Source of the DNA: Micromussa lordhowensis
Lineage: Eukaryota; Cnidaria; Anthozoa; Scleractinia; Lobophylliidae
Length of the DNA stretch: 64,000 nt
NCBI GenBank assembly: GCA_964020085.1
Contig: OZ026600.1
Location: forward strand, 37,177,919-37,241,918
Direction of reading: 5' to 3'
Under the pieces are notes generated by a model that did no database searches, had not been told where the DNA came from, and worked only from the letters and a program-made list of their open reading frames with translations. Position numbers and translations under genes: made by a program. Within the stretch, counting starts at the first letter, position 1. Every line of letters starts with the position of its first letter. Below are positions 1 through 11,045 of this stretch, in pieces.

Positions 1-246
1 GGAATTGCTCACGACATTCTCTCAACTGTGAGTCTATGTTTTCCTCCTTCTACAAAGCAATATAAGAACATAGGCACGCAAGGCGTGCAAGAGTTATTTT
101 TTTAATTAAAAGGTTATGAAGATAGGAGCATTTAAGGGAGTGTTTACAGTGACAATTTAGTTAACCCTTTTTACACAACAACACTAGTTTACCGAAAAAA
201 GAAAGAGAAAAAAAACACCTCTGACATGTTGACAGTCTAATTTAAT

Positions 247-930
247 TCATTCCCACATGAAAAACAAAAGTGTCAAATTACCATTTGTAACTAAAAATAG
301 CAAGCATCTCGTGGGAACAAGTGGTGATGATTTGCCAGCTCTAATTGAATTTACTCCCTTGTGGAAAACAAGTGTCAAATTACACTTTGTAACGAAAAAA
401 TAAAAATATCTCGTTATATTTGCACGCAACAAGAACACAGCAACCGTTACCTGTACCTATTGTAAACGTTCGAACTCTTTCAAATCAAAATAGTCTCGTC
501 TCCTCTAAAACATTTCGTAAGAACTAGAAGCAACGATGCGTGACGTCTAATTGAATTTACTCCTTGTGAAAAACAAAAATATCAAGTTATCATTTGTAAC
601 TAAAAATAGCAAGCATCTCGTGGGAACAAGTGGTGATGATTTGCCAGCTCTAATTGAATTTACTTCCTTGTGAAAAACAAAAGTGTCAAATTACCCTTTG
701 TAACGAAAAAATAAAAATATCTCGTTATATTTGCACGCAACAAGAACACAGCAACTGTTACCTGTACCTATTGTAAACGTTCGAACTCTTTCAAATCAAA
801 ATAGTCTCGTCTCCTCTAAAACATTTCGTAAGAACTAGAAGCAACGATGCGTGACGTCTAATTGAATTTACTCCTTGTGAAAAACAAAAATATCAAGTTA
901 CCTTTGTAACTAAAAATAAAAAAATCTCGT
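247..930. repeat. 310-bp tandem repeat, about 2.2 copies
   Basis: A unit of about 310 bases recurs: GCAAGCATCTCGTGGGAAC occurs near 300 and near 609, ATCTCGTTATATTTGCACGC near 409 and 720, and TGACGTCTAATTGAATTTAC at 541 and 852. The copies differ only by scattered substitutions and short indels. Short open frames inside it change with the repeat and are not genes. It looks like a local satellite or an internal repeat of a transposon. I see no terminal inverted repeats. Confidence 0.85.
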
Positions 931-1603
931 CCATTTGCATACAACTACCTCACGCACTGTTTCATACCTCAAGGCTCGTCTCGTCCATAACTAAAATCCT
1001 AAGCCTAACTCACAGAAAATGCCGAAGTAAACCCAATATATGAATACTTCCTCCTCTTTTATAGAAGAATAAATATGGCAGTTCTGAACTGTATCGGGAT
1101 CAAATCTTCTCATATACCATTTACTTTTAAAACAAGAAATTTGATTGGCTGTTTATAGTAGATCCGATCTGATTGGTGTGACATACATACATCTCTCACT
1201 GACTCACTGACTCACTGACTCACTGATCCATTGACCCGTCCACAACATACTCGTCGCGCCGACTAAGAGATATTTTTTTTACAAAAAAATAACTCAAAAA
1301 TTGATAAACCAAAGTTTTGCACATGTCGCCAAATTCCTATTACTTATTGTTGCTTGGTATGTGGTAGTAAAATGCCAAGATCCATAGCATGAAGCGGCGT
1401 GGAATACTACAGGTTATACAACACGAAAATTATTTCGATTAGATTCAAAGTTGTCAACGCGGAATAGTTTCAGTTCGTGATAACACTACAATACAATCCT
1501 AGACCACGATAACAAGTGGAATCTCCTAGTATAAAGAACTGAGTGTATCGTATCAGGGCCTCGCATATTCTTTGAGCATTGTTACAAAGGCCAGCAGAGA
1601 GCT
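931..1603. other. Intergenic stretch with an 8-bp microsatellite
   Basis: No convincing coding frame. A short array of the octamer CTGACTCA, about four copies, lies at 1195-1226. The rest is AT-rich unique-looking sequence. Confidence 0.6.
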
Positions 1604-1864
1604 ATGCCTTTTTTCGTGAACATATCGGCTATATTTTACCTCTGCACATGTTTAGGTTTCCTATTACTAGCCATTACTACCCTCTGTAATAAAATTCGCA
1701 CTCTTTTTCGTTTTTGTAGTAAGAAGGCGGCATTGAATGTTACCGAAAAAACATCAAACCGGCTTTATTTGTATTTTGCTGCGGCCTACATCTTAGACAG
1801 AATGGATCTACTCGAAATAATTTGTATCTTGTATTTACTGAAATTATCAGCGGGTAATGGGTAG
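1604..1864 (+). CDS. Possible small hydrophobic protein or exon, unrecognised
   Basis: An ATG-initiated frame of 86 codons with a strongly hydrophobic N-terminal segment (about residues 5-27) and a second apolar stretch near the C-terminus, so it could be a small membrane protein. Near its end lies a possible splice donor (GCGG|GTAATG), so it might instead be a first exon. I recognise no family. It could be chance, since such frames are common in AT-rich DNA. Confidence 0.2.
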   Translation: MPFFVNISAIFYLCTCLGFLLLAITTLCNKIRTLFRFCSKKAALNVTEKTSNRLYLYFAAAYILDRMDLLEIICILYLLKLSAGNG

Positions 1865-2091
1865 CTCGATCGACCAATTCACCGGTACCCATCTCTTACT
1901 CCGCAGAGGCTCTAAGGATTTTTTTGGGTTGGGAGGATCCGCTGAATAATGTAAGTGAAGGCACAGGGTTACCAGCGACAGCGGAAAGCACAGGAGCCTC
2001 TGCCAGATACAACGCCAAAGATGGATGGCCGCCATCCGTGGGAGGCAATTTTCTGTGCGCTGTTTGCAGGGACGCCTTGCGTACCTTGTGT
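1857..2091 (+). pseudogene. Open frame ending in a TRAF/RING-like first half
   Basis: An open frame without an ATG ends in GGNFLCAVCRDALRTLCQ. The spacing of its CxxC and the residues around it resemble the first zinc-binding pair of the RING of TRAF-type ubiquitin ligases, a family expanded in corals. A possible donor (CA|GTAAAA) follows directly. I could not find the second half of a RING downstream before the oppositely oriented SAMD9-like gene, so this is either an isolated exon of a gene I cannot complete or a fragment. The resemblance rests on about 16 residues. Confidence 0.3.
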
Positions 2092-2586
2092 CAGTAAAAA
2101 TGGGGTGCAAGATTTTGAGGTTAAGTGATGTCGAAGGTTTAGCTATAACATACTTGAATGAATGGAAATCGGAAAAGTCTGTTGCCCTCATGAAAACGTT
2201 AACTGTTTTTCTAAGCGTCTTTTGTTTAGCTCCGAAGGGTTGAGCCATCACTATCGAATTCGACATTCTTGAGATCGCGTTTGTAGTGGTGAAGAAATGA
2301 ATCGAGCAAAAAATGTGCTCAAGAAACTCATGGCTGCTGAAACTCTCGTAAGGTGGCTCGAAACAGTTTGCAGTAGTTTCCAAAACTTAGAGTTTTGTAT
2401 CGGTTGATGCCAAAATCATGGTATTAAAAAGCTGCCCAATCATTGGTGAACAAGTTGCAGTAAATTTTGTGACACAATAGGTTACCATAGCAACAATATG
2501 ACCTGCTAAAACACCCTTAATTGTAGCTTTAAGCACTTATAACTCAAAATCGAACTCCTTGACCCCCATTTTTACAATCGAATTGA

Positions 2587-2740
2587 AGCATGATAAGATG
2601 CAACTTTTTGCATTCTTTTAAAAAAAATCTGCGAATTAGGGGGTTCAGAGCCACCTTAAATTTTCGAAAATTTAAGGTGGCTCTGAATCCCCTTCGAAGA
2701 CTTTTTTTAAACTTTGCAAAAAGTTGCATCTTATCATGCT
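2587..2740. mobile_element. Palindromic fold-back MITE
   Basis: A near-perfect palindrome centred on TTTTCGAAAA at 2661-2670. The arm from AGCATGATAAGATGCAAC (2587) is mirrored by GTTGCATCTTATCATGCT ending at 2740. The inner arms carry TTCAGAGCCACCTTAAA and its complement. It lies just beyond the 3' exon of the SAMD9-like gene. No clear target-site duplication was seen. Confidence 0.85.
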
Positions 2741-2857
2741 GATTTGATAATAAACAATGAGGTCACCGAACTCGTTTTAGTCTATGTGTAAAACTGGGGC
2801 ACAGTTTTCGTGCAGTCTAGGTACAATTAATGAAGATAAAATTTTAAAAAAGCATAC

Positions 2858-3828
2858 CACTGTTTTGATATTCATTGCCCTCGGTCCTCTCTCACTTTTT
2901 CCAACCGTAAACGAGACCACTGAGTAGATCTCTATGGAAGTAAGACTATCAACAGGAGGGACAATTTGCTTGGCATGAAAGTATAGGCGATCTATAACAT
3001 TTGGATGATGGATCCATCCATACCCATTGCTGGGTTTAACTTGAACAATGATTCCTTGTTTCTCACTGTCCAAGTAGTGGCTCCATTGACTCGAGGCCTC
3101 GTTCTCATCACCAACTTCAAAGCTATGTTCAGGTCTTACTGTCTGCGTGTGGAGAGATTTTCCAACCAACGGTAGAAGATCCTCTTCATCACCCTTGTCG
3201 CTCGTGTCGCTTTCACTGTCATTCTCTTCTGGGAAACTAATCGCGGACCGTGCAACTGCTTTTTGGGCTTTCACCACTCCTGGCTGGCAGACGACATACC
3301 ACGCGCAAGGACCCGTCCAGTGGAACGCGAGGCAAAACTGTACTTCATCTCCCTCATTTGGCATGAAGGGCTAAACATTGACGGGTACAAAGGGCACGCT
3401 AATGTGTTTTTTAAACTTATGACTCCTTTCCAGTCAGATGATATTTCACTGACAAATCCATTCCATTTACGTATGTTCTTTTGAAACAATGCCTTTTCAA
3501 TTATCTCTTTGCCAGCTCTCTTTTGATGTTGAGGAGTTTTCCCTTTGAGGTAGTCTCTCACTAAATCTTCATGATACAGCAATGAATCCAATGAGTTGAT
3601 ATGGAGGCCTTCTTTTGGATGGAGCCACTCAACTGGGAGAGAGGCGTGTTGTGAAACCCCCTCAGACTTTGGCGACTTTCTTTTCCTTAACAATTCTTTC
3701 ACACATTCAGAAGCTCTTTTCATTTTCTCTGTGTCATTAGGGTCACTTAGTGCTTCCAAAGTTGCCACGACATAGCTGAAACATATAGAGTGCAGGAAAT
3801 GTATGCAATCTTCTCTCACAATTTTACT
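2858..3828 (-). pseudogene. 3' exon of the SAMD9-like gene with two cold-shock/OB-like domains, frame broken
   Basis: The exon reads in one frame from about 3828 to 3407 and in another from 3406 to 2858. The second fold (KQGIIVQVKPSNGYGWI ... LYFHAKQIV ... VVSFTVGKSERGPRAMNIK) is cold-shock-domain-like. An earlier copy is split between frames: WNGFVSEISSDWKGVISLK lies before, and GDEVQFCLAFHWTGPCAWYV after, a T6 run at 3407-3412. The downstream frame also meets a TAG at 3371-3373 before the second half. So the first fold has a one-base slip and a nonsense codon, from decay, polymorphism or assembly error. A very short intron ending at GTTTAG is a less likely alternative, because sequence on both sides still fits one fold. 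The exon ends at the donor GTG|GTATGC. I found no convincing next exon. A SAMD9-type C-terminus ends in an OB fold, which supports linking it to the giant exon. Confidence 0.6.
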
Positions 3829-6800
3829 CTCCTAGAGGCTAATAACTTCAAGCAATGCAAGTCTCTGCTTGTCATCATTTAATACGGTACGCTCCTTTAG
3901 GATGAGAACTTAAACATCACCGCAAATCAAGCAAACAACGATCTGCCATTAACATGCATTAATCATGAAATCATTCCATCACTACGCAGTATCCCTTATA
4001 AGAAATCGATGTTCAAAATGTTGCTACTCATTTTACTGATTGGCGAGCAAGAGTCCTGCGGGTCCTAATGTACTTAAAAGCCGTCTAATCCCCTCACAAA
4101 TAACACTAACATTAATACAATAATGATTTATCATGGTCAAATATTTGAATTTTGTCAAAGCATTAGGTAATTTCTAATATCGCTTACTTGTAAAAAAGAG
4201 CATTTGGGGATTTCCTTCCTGTGTCCTTCAACCACCTGTCAATTTTGCTTCGAACTGATTTTAAACTCGGTACTTTAGAGCCAAGTCTCACATATCTGAT
4301 CCAGTTTTTCATGGATTCCTCGTCAAGTTCAGTTTTCTTCAACAATTCTTCCAGACTTTTGATTCTTTCGTCCGCTTCTTCTGGTTCAAGTTGTTTCCTT
4401 TCGACTTCCAGAGAGTAGACCAAAGACATTGTTTTGAGAGCAACAACATCGACCCAGGCTTCGTCACTAGAACCCTTTGTTGATTTTTGGAGATCTTCGC
4501 AGAGTAGTTTTAGCTGGTCAAGATCACCCAAATTTTCTAATAAACTGTCTTTCAATTTTGCATTGTACTCGTTGATTGGCACTGCCCGTAGATTTTTAAA
4601 CGACTCCGGTACTAAAGAGAGCATGTATTTGTCCTCTAGAGAAAAAGGAGTCGATGTTTCCGTCTCTTTCTTCCGCTGTACAAACACCCTCAAAAAGTCG
4701 ACAAAATGAGAGCCGCCGACTGATTTAATGGCTGCAAGCATAACTACTTTCCTGACCAGAGCGTCTGAGGAGTACCCGTGTTCCATCAGGGGTCGTTTCT
4801 CTTTGACAGTTTCGAAACAGTCACTGCTATATATGGCGTTGCGTAGCACCTCGTCCAGAGAGAATTCCTCTTGGTCTTTAAGGTTTTGCATGTGAAGACG
4901 AATTATATCTCCATGAATGTGATGAAGTAGCACGTCGTCTTTGTTTTCTTTCACTGCTTCCTCAATAAGGGGAATAGCATTTTCAAAATCATGGTATTCG
5001 CTCATGTAGTATTTAGCTAAGTGAGCCAAAAGATGCGCCCACACACTAGAACCTTTTTCAAAAACTTCACTTAGCTCATGTAACATGTCACGCGCCACAT
5101 CGGGGTCTTTATCCCTCATGCATCGTACAAGGGGTGAGAACTTCTCGCTTCCATACTCGCTTGTGACGTACAATCGTCTGGTAATGCGATCAATCCTCTT
5201 GCTAGGCCTCGGATCCGACAAGGCGTATTTTGCTAGGCGAAGGGCAACGTCTTTCAAATATAGGGTGTCGCTCATCTTGCATGTCTTTGCTTGCTGCTGG
5301 AGTAACTCTTCTGCAACTTCAACGAAGGACATCCTCCTAACGTTCCTTCCTGTCGATGAAGGAGGGCTTAACAACTCCCTTACGTCATTGTTACTGAAAA
5401 TTCTCTCCAGCATGACAACATCCGTCTTTGCCAAACGTGCCAGGGCATTCACTGGAAACAGGAAGTCCGTGTAAACATGAATGAGAGCTAAAAACTCTAA
5501 AATCTGAATCTGCAACTCATTTGCCTGACGTAAGCGGTATCCCACATAATTTGTGAGACCTGTAAACTTTCTACCAAAAACCGTAAGGCTAAAAAATGCA
5601 AATTTCTTCAACGAAGATTCTCTTGTTACTCGCTCTTTAAGGTCATTTAACTTCCTCTTTTTCTCTTCAGAAATTTCCTTGATTTTGAGAAGTTGCTCCA
5701 CCAACTGCGACACTTCATGTGAAGTCAGTTCCCGGCTGAGTTCAACTGTCTTGAAGGGTGTTGTCCCAACGAAATATGGAATAGGCTGCTTCTTCCTAGG
5801 TGATGCACCTTTTTGACTGTACAGAAGGTCCGATTCAACAACAAGCAACTTCAGATTGAGGTTTCTTCTCTCTGCTTCGTTCTTGAAATCATTGAACTCT
5901 GGCAAATACGCCATCTCACTATCAACAAAAAGTATGAGGGGAAGTCGAGAATGTTGGTTTATTTTCTCGATGTTGGTTGCAAGACTGTCGTGAAATTCCA
6001 GTAAGCGGGCACATACATACGTCTTGTGATATTCATACAGAAGTTGCAAACACAATGTTGTTCCACCAGCTCCTCTTTCAGCTTTTAGAATGGTCATGCA
6101 AATGTGCGACCTTTTGTCGTTCAGAAACACTTTTAGTTCTTTTTTCACTTCTTTCATCTTTTCTCTCTCGATGGCAATTCCACAGGCAAGACCAGACTCA
6201 TCTATTTCAGATCCAGAATAAAACTTTACTCTGACTTTGTCCTCGTCATCTGGCTTTGACTGAAAGGCAGTCCCGGTATTATAATACAAAATCTGTAAAT
6301 GGCCTTTAATCGCTTGTCGCATCGTTTGAGGCAATGTATCCGGAATTGTTTTCTCACCTTCTGGAAGATAGAATTTCCTTGGGATTTGAAAGGCATCCTC
6401 TGAACGGTAGGGAGGGGGGAGTTTTGCTCCGACATGACGGGCCATTTCATGGGGTAGTGCAACAAACACTTTATCCCGTTTAACTGCAAAGCCAGCTCTC
6501 TCCAGTGGTTCTACAAGTGCTGATAAGACTTCAGATTTCGTTGACGAGTTAGCGCAGACGAATACCACTTTGGTGGGACCCCAGCAAGAAAACATGTACT
6601 GCAGCAGAAAATCCAGTGAAGGCAGAAGCTCTTTGTAACCGTCATTCCACAAACAAAGCACAACCAACTGGTTTGGGTTAATGTGAGTAATAAGCTGATC
6701 TATTAGGGTTCTCATCTTGTGCCCATGACTGTACATCCAAGAGGCATGTCCATCAATGGAAAGAGTTTTAGCTATGTCTTCATAGCCTCTCACTGCACAC

Positions 6801-9800
6801 CAGCATACGCCATTTCTTGGATTTAAGTCAAGCCTTCGATCAAGCGGCGTTTTGACGAAAAGATTCCTTTCTACCTGATGACGATCATGGAGAGGCTTAA
6901 AGGTGTTCAAAAGGTGTCCCTCTTGGTTTGGAGCTTGGTCAAAATCTAGCACTAGAGCCCATTCGGGGACCACTATGCCGTACAAATCACGGTCCTGTCT
7001 TGGAAGACAAAATGGTGAACTAACCAGAACATATGACGTGTTTTCTTTCTCAAACCCGTTAACAACTTGAAAGAGTTTATCGGGCTCAAATTGATAAGCT
7101 CTTTTAGCAAAACGTTCGATAAGTTGGGTGGGTTTTATTTCAGTAACCATTCCATGCTGGTCCAGGCAAAAGGTTAGGAAAGGACTTGTGAGATGAATCG
7201 GATACGGCGATGCTCTAACGTGAAGATGCACAACACACAAGTCTTCCACTGTAGCTGCAACTTCCTCAATGGAAGCAATATCCATTTTGAAATACTTCGA
7301 CTTGTTGCTCTCATTTTCCATCTCAGCCAGAAGGTTCTCCACGTTTAACTTAGACGAATCTTTCACAAACAAGCCAAAGCGACTATTGTTTAACCGCAGA
7401 GCTGCCACTTCACCTACCTTTGCTCTGGCAAACTTGGCAAGCTTCAAAATGTCCTCGGTTTTCTGAACAGTTACTGCAACAAACTTTTCCTCCTTTCCGA
7501 CATACGTTTTGGGATACTTTAGCACGTTCTTAGCCACATCACACTTGACTTCGATGAATTTCATAAAGAACTGGCTACTGTCAACAGGAGGCCACAGGTT
7601 ACAGATCAACTTACTGCTTTCGTGTACTAGTTCCATTCGATCATTTACTGACATAGATACCCCCACAGCAAAGCCAAACTTCGTAGTCCGATCTTCTTCT
7701 ATTCCGAAAAGAATGTCTCCCCCGTCAGAGTTTAGAAAGGAAGCAGCGTACTTCTTCACGTGATCATGCAAGATGACTTTTTTCGGATCTCCGAAAATGA
7801 CTTTAAATTCCGTTTTGTCAGTTTCAAAGCTAACTTTCTTGAACAAGCGATAGTTTGCTTCACTTACTTCATAAATAGAGGCTTTGTCTACCTCTTGATT
7901 GATACACGTTGGCGTTTTCTCGGGGATATTGCGACTTGCAAGTGATTCAAGGCGGCTAAATAGATCTTCATAGTCTGTCATCATCTTTGTTTCGGTACCT
8001 ACGCGTATATACGCATGGGAATGCTCTGATTTGGCAAAGTTCACTACTGACGTTCCTTTCACTAAATGGATACGAAACAAAATAGAAATATCTTCTGTCT
8101 CGTCCAAATCCTCCACCAAACTAAACGTTTTGCGTTGCAGCCACATGGCAGCCACGAAGTCTTTCTCTTTTTCCACAAATTCATGTGCTTGTACGGCACT
8201 TGTACAAACACTAACAGGTTGATCCACACTTGGTAATATACCACCCACAGTTCTAACCAAGTCATCTCTCTTCCGAATTATTGCATCTCGAGCCACCCTT
8301 GAGCCGGTCACAGTCCCATCACTACTTACACCAACAAAAATGTCTCCAGTCATAGTGTTTTTAAGTGCCACTGCATTTTCCTTGATTTTATCCAACGGTG
8401 TATCTGGGGGACAATACAAAATCCCACGTGCGCTCTCCAAAATATCATTATGGAAAAGGGGCTCCTGCGTTGATCCTTCAGCCGGGAAAATTCCACATTC
8501 GGTTGGCCATGGCATAGATAGTTGACGCTGATAAGAGCGTTGTACTTTAACGTCCTTTCTAAATGCTGCGTGTTCATCAGAATCCACGACAAGTTTAAAA
8601 GGAAGTATTTCAAACCCCTTCTTCATCGACTTGAGGCCTTTATCGAGACGTTCTATTTTTCCTCTCACAAACAATTGGTCACTGAGTTTCACGTTCAAAA
8701 CTGTTGAGATGATGTGCTTGGTCAGAATTTTAGAATCGGGACAAGCTCTGATATCTACTTTTAGTTCCAAGAATGTTCCACCTTTTTCTGGATCATTCCT
8801 TAGCAAAACAGTGCCCGCACCACCATGATTTTGCGGTCTAGACGAACATAGTCCTGTTACACTTATCACCTCACCATCAGTTGGAGTGCGCTTGGAAAGT
8901 TCGTCAATGGTGAGATGATTTTCAATCTCATTAATATTCTCAACCGCTCCAAAGGGACCATGTTTGTCTGAAACACTGCAAAAGAGTCATTCATTCAGTT
9001 AGATCATGTAAGTACACGTTTTTGCGCGAATCCAAACTCTTAGCCAGGAAAATGTATCAAGATTCGATTGTTTCAGTACAAAACCGAACAGTTATGCTTT
9101 ACACGCCATAAATCGCAAGCCACAAAAGGAGTTAAAAGAGAAGTAAATTGCAAAAAATACCCATATTCGAATCTAGGTGAAACTTATCTTTAAGGTAGTA
9201 TAAGTGTGTTTGTAGACTGAAATATCGAGGAAACAATAGTAGATGAGAAACTAAATATAGAGCACCAGTTTTGAGAACTGCTAGGGGCTGCAGAGTTTAG
9301 ATGCTGTTCTCCACCATCAGGGGACATGACTTTTTAAGAAGCTGTCTTAGGATCTCCAGCAGGGGCATCGCTGCTCATGGTTTTCATACCTCCTGTGGAC
9401 CCTATGAGAAAAAATGTATAAACAGTAATGAGAAGAAAGAGAAGTAATAAAAGCATCATCAAGCCGTCTCGGTCTAAATGATATCATGAAACTCAATATT
9501 CTTCTGTTCCTGTAAAATGCTCAGTACGAAATATCAAGATATCAACTCCAGCATTGGGTTGATAAGACAATCTAGAGTTTGCGATGTAAATCCAAGCATG
9601 GAGGATAACCGTGGCTAGAAGCACGATCTATAGTATTAATAAACTGCTGCAGGCCATCACCATGAAAGCCTCTTGTTTTTTTTTTTAATTTATTTTGTTT
9701 TATTTGCCATATATTCAATATTTTCTTGTTCTTAGACCAAAGAGATTTTAAGAAAACCACGACGGCAACGGCAACGGCAACGTCGCTAAACAAAAGGATT

Positions 9801-10427
9801 AATGAGGAGAACAATGGCTGTTCACGTGCGTTTTAATTCTTGCTACATTTCTTTGCCGTCCTCTGCAAAACAACAACGTGAAATGACCAAAGTTTGCGTT
9901 GTGTGGAGAAAGCGAACCACACTCGATAATTTTTAAAATTCATATTTTGAATTTAACGTCGTGTTCCATAACCAGTTTTTTTACCACAAACTGCTCCCAA
10001 TCTCGCAATCTGTTTGGCTAATTTGCCGTTGTCGATAGGAGTCCAGAAAATGCAGCTCGCGTCAATGTGTCACGTTAACGAATCATGGCGTAAAGAATTA
10101 AAACTAAATAGGGCCTCTATCTACAGAAACACGCAACACCAAAACCAAAGTAGTTTCGCCCTGTGTATTGATGGTAAAAAAAAGTGTTTAGATAAGCTCT
10201 TTTCAAAATCATTGTACCAGATTTTTGTTTCTAAGATATCTTGTAAACCAACTGCAATGAAAAATACGAGGAGGCATTTAATACAGAAACTTTCCATCTT
10301 GATTGGGAGAAAATTTATTTACTGCCTTTTAAAACAACTTTGCATACCAAATTAAGAGAGTTTCAATATAAAATTCTGAATAGAATTTTATATACAAACG
10401 AAATGTTGTTTAAATTCAAGAAAGCTA

Positions 10428-10459
<32 letters not shown>

Positions 10460-10706
10460 CTTGAGACTTTAGAACATTTGTTTTTTTGTTGTCCAAGAGT
10501 GCACGCTTTCTGGGATGAAGTCACTGTCATGTTACATTCACAGGGCATAACTTTTAAGTCTCCTGATATTAAAGATATCTTTTTTGGTCTTTTTGACGCG
10601 CCTAATCATGACAGTGACGGAATCCTTCTTAATTACATTGTATTGGAAAGTAAGTATTTTATTTATCGTACCAAGCTCAATAAAACTTCTTTATCTTTCA
10701 AATCTC

Positions 10707-10745
<39 letters not shown>

Positions 10746-11012
10746 CTATAGCTACAAAGAATAACAAACTTGAGATCCATCAAAATAAATGGAAACCCAT
10801 CCTCCAACTAATAGAACAATAGCTGGCCTAAATTTTTTTTCTTATAACAGTACGTTATACGTTAACAATATTATTTCAGTTTATCGATTTATTTTATTTT
10901 ATCCTTGTAGTGTAGCATTCTTTTCATTGTATAATATTTATAATACATATTATAATACATATTTATGCATGTAGAAGTTGTAAGGTAGTTTGTTTACATG
11001 TTAAAACTGTAA

Positions 11013-11045
<33 letters not shown>

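Noticed and set aside
4221..8828. Many plus-strand frames within the giant exon
   Set aside because: Shadows of the minus-strand SAMD9-like coding sequence, which has clear domains.
9572..9814. 80-codon hydrophobic frame near a T-rich tract
   Set aside because: Built on T-rich and GGCAAC repeats; lies in an intron of the SAMD9-like gene; no family resemblance.
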